From CAYFVU01 sp964594775 (lineage in GTDB: Bacteria; Spirochaetota; Spirochaetia; DSM-16054; Sediminispirochaetaceae): a stretch of 19,468 nt of DNA. Below are positions 14,707-19,468 of the stretch, one piece after another. The translations under genes were made by a program, and so were the position numbers. The notes beneath the pieces are model-generated. The model saw only the letters and a list, made by a program, of their open reading frames with translations. It did not search any database and was not told the DNA's origin. Every line of letters starts with the position of its first letter. Within the stretch, counting starts at the first letter, position 1. The stretch is taken from NCBI GenBank assembly GCA_964594775.1, contig CAZQNO010000056.1, positions 1 to 19,468 of the forward strand. Direction: 5' to 3'.

Positions 14707-15183
14707 ATGGAAACTCGAGAAACAGAATCTCTCCTTGCCCCCTTCAGGGGAAAACCGCAGGAAATCATACGCGCACTGCAGGAAATACAGAGAGCATACG
14801 GTTATATTTCGAAGGAAGCCCTTCGCGAGGCGGGACGAGAATGCGGAGTGCCCTACTCATACGCATACTCCATTGCCACCTTTTACAAGGCTTTTAGTCT
14901 CAAAGAACGGGGAAAATATGTCATTCGGATTTGTGACGGTACTGCGTGTCACCTCAGGCTTTCCGAAGAAATTCGTGACGAATTGAGCTCACTTCTTGGA
15001 ATCGGTGTAGAGGAAACCAGCCCGGACGGTCTCTTCTCTATCGAAATGGTCAATTGTTTAGGTGCCTGTGCAATGGCACCGGTAATGTCGATAAACGAGC
15101 GGCTCTTCGGGTACCTCTCAAGAAACAGGGTACGGGAAATTATTAACGAGGTCCATCAACGAGGAGAAGAGGCGCTGAAATGA
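14707..15183 (+). CDS. NuoE/HydC-like [2Fe-2S] subunit
   Basis: A 158-residue thioredoxin-fold ferredoxin of the 24-kDa complex I subunit family. The four ligands are C76-x4-C81 (ICDGTACH) and C117-x3-C121 (CLGACAMAP). N-terminal helices IIRALQEIQRAYGYI and PYSYAYSIATFYKAF are standard for the family. It pairs with the NuoF-like subunit, whose start overlaps its stop (ATGA). I use ATG 14707 because ACGGGG lies about 10 bases upstream; an in-frame TTG at 14698 would sit on that site. In HydABC- and Bfu-type bifurcating enzymes this subunit is the small partner of the NADH module. Confidence 0.92.
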   Translation: METRETESLLAPFRGKPQEIIRALQEIQRAYGYISKEALREAGRECGVPYSYAYSIATFYKAFSLKERGKYVIRICDGTACHLRLSEEIRDELSSLLGIGVEETSPDGLFSIEMVNCLGACAMAPVMSINERLFGYLSRNRVREIINEVHQRGEEALK

Positions 15184-16988
15184 GCGATAAAACGACACAT
15201 CAGTCTCGACTCAGCTTCTACCTCTGTGGAGACATCGGATGCAGCGGGACGGGAAGCGATCAGGTCTATGATGAATTCCAACGGCAGCGGCGAGCCAGGA
15301 CAACGAAACAGGAAAGTCCGTTTGCGGTGTACAGAACCGGCTGCAAGGGACTCTGCAGCAAGGGGCCCGTGCTTGAGGTCTTGCCGGAAGGAACCTACTA
15401 CTTCAACGTCAAGGCGGAGGATGTCGGTCCTATCATAGATTCGGCGCTTAATGGGAAGCTCTACCAAAAGAGACTCTACAGCGACCCAAACAAAAAAACG
15501 CAGCTTTCCGCTGCAGAAGAAATTCCCTTCTATGCCGGACAAAAAAAATTGGTGCTCGCGGCCATGGGACGCGTCCGCCCGGAATCTCTTGAAGACTATC
15601 AGGCTCTCGGCGGTTTTCAAGCCCTCGGCAAGGCCTTGAAAATGCAAGCTAAAGATGTCGTCTCAGTCATTGAGAATTCCGGTCTGCGGGGCCGCGGCGG
15701 CGGGGGGTTTTCCACCGGAAAGAAGTGGCGCAGTGTATTCGAACAAGATGAGCCCATTCGCTATCTGATATGCAACGGCGACGAGGGGGATCCGGGAGCC
15801 TTCATGGACCGGAGTCTCATGCAGGGAGCGCCGTATCAGATTCTTGAAGGAATGATCATCGCCGCGTATGCGGTGGGAGCTCACGAAGGATTTATTTACG
15901 TGAGGGATGAATATCCCCTTGCCATTGAGAATCTTACTAGAGCGCTTTCGGTCCTCGAATCCGAAGGATTATTGGGCCGTGATATACTATCCTCCGGATT
16001 CGATCTGAACATCAGCATCAAACGCGGTGCCGGTGCTTTTGTCTGCGGAGAGTCCTCAGCCCTTATGCGTTCCATCGAGGGGAAACTCGGAGAACCGAAT
16101 GAGAAATATATCCACGCCTCGGAGAGGGGCCTTTGGGGAAAGCCGACGGTAGTAAATAACGTTGAAACCTTTGCCAATATACCCTTTATCCTCAACAATG
16201 GAGCGGATTCTTTCCGTTCGACAGGCACGAAGAAGAACCCCGGGACGAAGGTGTTTTGTCTAGTCGGAAAGGTGAAAAACGCCGGCCTTGTTGAAGTCGA
16301 ACTCGGCACCACCATTGCCGATGTTGTCGAAAAGATCGGCGGCGGAATGCACGCCGACAGATCCTTCAAGGCAGTTCAGACCGGCGGCCCTTCCGGAGGA
16401 TGTATTCCTGCCTCCTTAGCCGAAACTCCCGTTGATTTTGATTCTTTAGATAAGCTCGGCTCGATGATGGGTTCCGGCGGACTGATTATCATGGACGAGT
16501 TTGACTGCATGGTCGAGCTGGCGCGATACTTTACCAATTTTCTTGTGCAAGAGTCCTGCGGCAAATGTACTCCCTGTCGAGAGGGACTCATCCAGATACT
16601 CCGCATCCTCGAACGCATCACCGAAGGACGGGGAAGAATGAAAGACCTCGACACCCTTGCGGAACTGGGCGACTACGTGACCGACGGCAGTCTCTGCGGT
16701 CTCGGAAAGAGCGCGGCTAATCCTCTTCTCAGCACCCTGCGCTACTTTCGAGATGAATACATCGACCACATCCGGAACGCACACTGCAGTGCGGGGGTCT
16801 GCAAGCCCCTTACCGCCTTCACCATTGACCCTGAAGCGTGTACCAAGTGCCGGCTCTGTATAAAGGCCTGCCCCGTCGATGCAATCAGTGAGAAAACTCC
16901 TGGGGGACGTATTGTCATCGATCAAGAGCTCTGTATTCGGTGCGGCGAATGCCGAAACGTCTGTCTCTTCAACGCGGTAAAATGGTAG
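15180..16988 (+). CDS. NuoF/HydB/HndC-like NAD(P)H:FMN diaphorase subunit
   Basis: A 602-residue fused subunit. Residues 10-90 are a thioredoxin-like [2Fe-2S] domain (C16, C21, C55, C59). Residues 120-520 form the NuoF core with FMN/NADH-binding GLRGRGGGGFSTGKKW (168-183) and CNGDEGDPGAF (198-208), then cluster ligands C460/463/466 (ESCGKCTPCREG) and C506. The C-terminus carries two ferredoxin-type [4Fe-4S] sites (C554/557/560/564 and C585/588/591/595) plus an extra CSAGVC pair (536, 541). This is the HydB/HndC layout found in soluble bifurcating hydrogenases and related enzymes, not respiratory complex I, where NuoF lacks both end domains. It would exchange electrons between the AOR-derived Fe-S chain and NAD(P)+, and possibly ferredoxin. 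Coupled to the NuoE-like gene by a 4-base overlap. Confidence 0.93.
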   Translation: MSDKTTHQSRLSFYLCGDIGCSGTGSDQVYDEFQRQRRARTTKQESPFAVYRTGCKGLCSKGPVLEVLPEGTYYFNVKAEDVGPIIDSALNGKLYQKRLYSDPNKKTQLSAAEEIPFYAGQKKLVLAAMGRVRPESLEDYQALGGFQALGKALKMQAKDVVSVIENSGLRGRGGGGFSTGKKWRSVFEQDEPIRYLICNGDEGDPGAFMDRSLMQGAPYQILEGMIIAAYAVGAHEGFIYVRDEYPLAIENLTRALSVLESEGLLGRDILSSGFDLNISIKRGAGAFVCGESSALMRSIEGKLGEPNEKYIHASERGLWGKPTVVNNVETFANIPFILNNGADSFRSTGTKKNPGTKVFCLVGKVKNAGLVEVELGTTIADVVEKIGGGMHADRSFKAVQTGGPSGGCIPASLAETPVDFDSLDKLGSMMGSGGLIIMDEFDCMVELARYFTNFLVQESCGKCTPCREGLIQILRILERITEGRGRMKDLDTLAELGDYVTDGSLCGLGKSAANPLLSTLRYFRDEYIDHIRNAHCSAGVCKPLTAFTIDPEACTKCRLCIKACPVDAISEKTPGGRIVIDQELCIRCGECRNVCLFNAVKW

Positions 16989-17004
16989 AGAGGAGAATAG
17001 TAAA

Positions 17005-17778
17005 ATGAACAGCGAGATTCAGCATGATACGGTGAGCGTAACGATAAACGGCAAGAAAATTTCGGCCCAACGCGGAAGCAGACTCCTCGATGCCTGCAGA
17101 ACAGAGGGGATTTTTATTCCGAGTCTCTGCGAACATTCCGCCCTGCCCGGTTTTGCCGGCTGCAGGCTCTGTCTCGTAGAGCTGCACCGTGAGGGCTGGA
17201 AGAAGCTGGTGACTGCCTGTGAATACCCCCTATTGAGAGATGGTGAGGAATTCAGCACCGATTCGGAACGAATATGGAAAAACCGGATGCTCAGCGCACA
17301 ACTGCTTCTTGCTCGAGCACCTGAATCGAAAGAAGTGCTTGAAGGGGCCCTCGATCGCGCCGTCGAATCTCGATTTCCGGAGCTCGGAGTTGAAAACTCG
17401 AAGTGTGTGCTCTGCGGTCTCTGTTACCGCTACTGCCATGCACAGGGCACCGCTGCAATCTACGTCTCGGGGCGTGGAGCAGACAAAACTGTCGGTATTC
17501 CCTATGGTGAGGCAAATGATGCCTGCATCGGCTGCGGTTCCTGTGCCGCCATCTGTCCGACCGACGCAATTCCCATCAAGGAGCCTTCGGGGAAAAGAGC
17601 CATCTGGAGGCAGCTTTTCACTCTTGAAACCTGTCCTTCCTGCGGCAAACCGCACATTACTGCAAGGATGGTCGATTACATGAAACAAAGCACCGATCTT
17701 CCGGAGGAAACCATTCGCCTCTGTCCGGAATGTAGAATCATCTCCATATCCAAAGAGATGACTACGGGTATAGGATAG
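17005..17778 (+). CDS. Short NuoG/HoxU-like iron-sulfur subunit with extra C-terminal Cys4 site
   Basis: A 257-residue subunit. Residues 8-75 are a plant-type [2Fe-2S] domain (C42-x10-C53-x2-C56-x15-C72). Two [4Fe-4S] sites follow (C134/137/140/144 and C174/177/180/184). The His-plus-three-Cys cluster usual after the 2Fe domain in NuoG and hydrogenases is not seen, and neither a molybdopterin nor an H-cluster domain is present, so it is an electron-transfer subunit only. The tail adds CPSC (210-213) and CPEC (240-243), a probable zinc ribbon or additional cluster. Ribosome site GAGGAG precedes ATG 17005. It completes the NuoE-NuoF-NuoG-like trio that in bifurcating enzymes joins a catalytic module to NAD and ferredoxin. 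Confidence 0.88.
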   Translation: MNSEIQHDTVSVTINGKKISAQRGSRLLDACRTEGIFIPSLCEHSALPGFAGCRLCLVELHREGWKKLVTACEYPLLRDGEEFSTDSERIWKNRMLSAQLLLARAPESKEVLEGALDRAVESRFPELGVENSKCVLCGLCYRYCHAQGTAAIYVSGRGADKTVGIPYGEANDACIGCGSCAAICPTDAIPIKEPSGKRAIWRQLFTLETCPSCGKPHITARMVDYMKQSTDLPEETIRLCPECRIISISKEMTTGIG

Positions 17779-17815
17779 GGTCTAGAAGTTTCTCAAAAAG
17801 GAGGCGGCTGCTGCA

Positions 17816-18559
17816 ATGACTGAACCATATGTCGAAGAGGCGCACATACGTTATCGTCGCCAGCTTATGCTTGATTCGTGGGGAGAAGACGCACAACGAA
17901 AGATCTCAAATTCAACCTTTCTCGTTGCGGGCACAGGTGGTCTCGGCAGCCCTGTGGCCTATTACCTTACGGCCGCCGGTGTAGGCCGCCTCATTTTGTG
18001 GGATCATGATATTGTCTCGCTGTCCAATCTCAACAGACAGATCCTCTTTAGCAGCGACGATATTGGGCAGGAAAAGAGTGTACGAGCCGCCTCTTACCTC
18101 AAACGATTGAATCCGTCAATCGATATTCGCGCGGTTTCGTGCAGTATTACCGAAGAAACTCTCGAGCTGCACGCTCCAAAGGTTGATATGATTATTGACT
18201 GTCTCGATTCCATGACCATCCGTTTTCTTCTCAATCGCTTCGCGGTACGCCATAAAATACCGCTTGTTCACGGCGGGGCCTACGGCTTAAGCGGTCAGGT
18301 CACGCTTATACCGCCGGGAGGAAAGCCCTGTTTGGAGTGTCTTTTTGCGGGTATCGAAGACCAGAAGCAAGTCCCCGTCCTTGGAGCCGCTGTCGGGATT
18401 ATCGGCAGTACTGAGGCGCTTGAAGCACTTAAGTTTATTGCGGGAGTCGGTTCTAGTCTCGTTGGAAGACTACTCATTATCGACGGCAACTCCTCCCAAT
18501 TTCAGGATATAGCTGTTCATGCAAATCCAAACTGCCCCGTCTGTGCGGTGCGTGAATAG
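17816..18559 (+). CDS. MoeB/ThiF/HesA-family E1-like sulfur-carrier adenylyltransferase
   Basis: A 247-residue ATP-dependent adenylating enzyme. It has the start motif HIRYRRQLML (10-19), nucleotide-binding GTGGLGSP (39-46), WDHDIVSLSNLNRQ (62-75, with the ATP-binding Asp and Arg), DCLDS (128-132), and zinc-binding C172-x2-C175 with C240-x2-C243. The family activates the Gly-Gly end of MoaD/ThiS carriers; the carrier at 11976-12251 opens this same operon. A rhodanese domain is absent, so sulfur donation is by another protein. AAGGAGG is a strong ribosome site although 11 bases from ATG 17816. Most plausible role is tungstopterin assembly for the AOR. Confidence 0.9.
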   Translation: MTEPYVEEAHIRYRRQLMLDSWGEDAQRKISNSTFLVAGTGGLGSPVAYYLTAAGVGRLILWDHDIVSLSNLNRQILFSSDDIGQEKSVRAASYLKRLNPSIDIRAVSCSITEETLELHAPKVDMIIDCLDSMTIRFLLNRFAVRHKIPLVHGGAYGLSGQVTLIPPGGKPCLECLFAGIEDQKQVPVLGAAVGIIGSTEALEALKFIAGVGSSLVGRLLIIDGNSSQFQDIAVHANPNCPVCAVRE

Positions 18560-18584
18560 ATCGATTCTCATTATCCCTCCCCTA

Positions 18585-18613
18585 TTGACCCTGAAGCCGA
18601 TTTTTAGTATATA
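18585..18613 (+). promoter_or_regulatory. Promoter of tRNA-Gly
   Basis: TTGACC (18585-18590), 17-base spacer, TATATA (18608-18613); predicted start a few bases before the tRNA at 18627. Confidence 0.7.
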
Positions 18614-18626
18614 TAGCATCGAGAAT

Positions 18627-18698
<72 letters not shown>

Positions 18699-18710
18699 CT
18701 ATAGTAAATT

Positions 18711-18748
18711 CCCTAAAATTTTACTTAATAAGTATTTAGGGTTTTTTT
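18711..18748 (+). terminator. Rho-independent terminator after tRNA-Gly
   Basis: CCCTAAA (18711-18717) pairs with TTTAGGG (18735-18741); an inner TACTT/AAGTA can stack inside; seven T residues follow directly (18742-18748). It also closes any read-through from the AOR operon. Confidence 0.85.
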
Positions 18749-18823
18749 ATGTTATGCGCCACATTACGGTACTCACGTTGTACCCAAAAGTGACATCAAA
18801 AGTAACCGCACGCCGTTAACCAG

Positions 18824-19024
18824 TTACACGGATTCGTAAAGTAGAGAATCAAGGTTGATTTTGTCCGTTCTTCTTGATAGATGCAAAATTTCGATTTTCA
18901 TAACTTCATTGTTTTCATTGTAATCAAGAATTACACCCGGAGAAGTTTTTTCAGAGTCGATTATCTTTTTATCATCAAGACGGAAATAGAGTGCATCGGT
19001 TTCCTTATCTATCTTAAGTTTCAT
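18824..19024 (-). CDS. DUF2283 small protein
   Basis: A 66-residue protein matching the DUF2283 pattern: MKLKIDKETDALYFRL, then SPGVILDYNENNEVMKIEIL and a short charged tail. Members are often found beside a DUF4258-type partner in putative toxin-antitoxin-like pairs; no partner is visible on either side here, so function is left open. It has an excellent ribosome site (AGGAGGT, 5-6 bases before ATG 19024) and TATAAT on its strand (19042-19047), but a poor -35. It lies in an AT-richer gap between the tRNA-Gly terminator and the response regulator. Confidence 0.82.
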   Translation of the reverse strand: MKLKIDKETDALYFRLDDKKIIDSEKTSPGVILDYNENNEVMKIEILHLSRRTDKINLDSLLYESV

Positions 19025-19059
19025 AATTTACCTCCTATGTTATTATAAGTTCACAGTAA

Positions 19060-19088
19060 TTGACCTTATTGGTGTTTTTAGTTATTAC
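19060..19088 (+). promoter_or_regulatory. Candidate promoter of the response-regulator gene
   Basis: TTGACC (19060-19065), 17-base spacer, TATTAC (19083-19088); predicted start near 19095, leaving an ~85-base leader before ATG 19180 in which I see no clear structure. Confidence 0.5.
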
Positions 19089-19179
19089 TATCGGTGGATA
19101 AGGAACTTCCTCTTGTGGGGTGGTTACTGAAAGTATACAATGATCATGTGATGTATCATTCACTACAAGGTGTCAAACT

Positions 19180-19468
19180 ATGTCAAAAAAGATATTACTA
19201 GTCGAAGACGAGGCCCTCATTGCCATGAATGAGGCACAGATGCTTAAAAAACACGGGTATGAGGTGCTAACCGTCTATAACGGCGAGAAGGCTATTGAAG
19301 CGGTAGACTCAGATTCCGAGATTTCCCTCATTTTGATGGACATCGACCTCGGCAAGGGGATTACTGGACCGCAAGCGGCCAAGGAGATTCTCACCCACCA
19401 TGATATACCTATAGCCTTTCTCTCCTCCCACACCGAACCGGAAGTGGTAGAGAAGACCGAGGAAATCA
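19180..19468 (+). CDS. Response-regulator receiver domain, cut by window end
   Basis: Ninety-six codons of a CheY-like receiver open to the right edge. It shows KILLVEDE (acidic pocket at residues 9-11), phospho-acceptor LILMDIDLGKG (Asp near 54-56) and AFLSSHTE with the conserved Ser/Thr; the switch Lys lies beyond the edge. This exact style (HTEPEVVEKTE after the switch Ser) is familiar from spirochaete regulators that continue into PAS and histidine-kinase domains, so the full protein may be a hybrid rather than a lone regulator. AAGGTG precedes ATG 19180. Confidence 0.88.
   Translation, partial: MSKKILLVEDEALIAMNEAQMLKKHGYEVLTVYNGEKAIEAVDSDSEISLILMDIDLGKGITGPQAAKEILTHHDIPIAFLSSHTEPEVVEKTEEI

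Noticed and set aside
14707..17778. NADP-reducing [FeFe] hydrogenase (HndABCD-like) or complex I fragment
   Set aside because: No H-cluster domain and no molybdopterin-type NuoG or membrane Nuo genes are present; the partner in the operon is the AOR.
18754..18819. 21-residue open frame after the tRNA-Gly terminator
   Set aside because: Too short, no ribosome site, and no recognisable domain; a possible integrase remnant was considered but cannot be supported.

Overview
The window reads as chromosomal DNA of an anaerobic or facultative spirochaete, probably in the Spirochaetaceae/Sediminispirochaeta neighbourhood. This is inferred from protein style only: a receiver domain at the right edge of the type fused to or paired with PAS kinases in spirochaetes, a Tpp15-like FMN-binding lipoprotein, and relaxed lipoboxes. 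No rRNA or other decisive phylogenetic marker is present. Coding density is high. Strong sigma70-type promoters (TTGACA/TATAAT-like with 17-18 bp spacing) can be read in several intergenic gaps.

Left part (1-6118), ordinary chromosome: a DUF4139-family exported protein running off the left edge, preceded in the same operon by a small unknown protein; a divergent AEC-family permease; tRNA-Val(CAC) with its own promoter; a nitroreductase-family flavoprotein; and a long-chain acyl-CoA ligase transcribed divergently from the nitroreductase.

Centre (6184-11857): five genes whose combination matches the flavin-based extracellular electron transfer (EET) locus known from Listeria. They are an FMN-binding lipoprotein (PplA-like role), a type II NADH dehydrogenase with a membrane-embedded C-terminal extension (Ndh2), a trans-polyprenyl diphosphate synthase (DmkB-like), a UbiA/MenA prenyltransferase (DmkA-like) and the FMN transferase ApbE (FmnB-like). 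The inferred flow is NADH -> Ndh2 -> a dedicated demethylmenaquinone-type quinone -> a lipoprotein flavinylated by ApbE -> an extracytoplasmic acceptor. The lipoprotein and ndh2 are expressed from two back-to-back promoters whose -35 boxes are 5 bp apart.

Right-centre (11976-18559): one operon encoding a tungsten aldehyde:ferredoxin oxidoreductase system. It holds a MoaD/ThiS-like sulfur carrier, a four-cluster ferredoxin subunit, the AOR catalytic subunit, then NuoE-, NuoF- and short NuoG-like diaphorase subunits, and finally a MoeB/ThiF-like E1 enzyme. Catalytic and electron-transfer subunits make a five-subunit NAD-linked, possibly electron-bifurcating, aldehyde oxidoreductase; the carrier/E1 pair is plausibly for its tungstopterin. 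This operon starts divergently from apbE-ubiA, so NADH made from aldehydes could feed the neighbouring Ndh2 chain.

Right end (18560-19468): tRNA-Gly(TCC) with promoter and terminator, a DUF2283 small protein in a visibly AT-richer gap, and the start of a response-regulator gene cut by the window edge. No gap without a gene exceeds about 155 bases.
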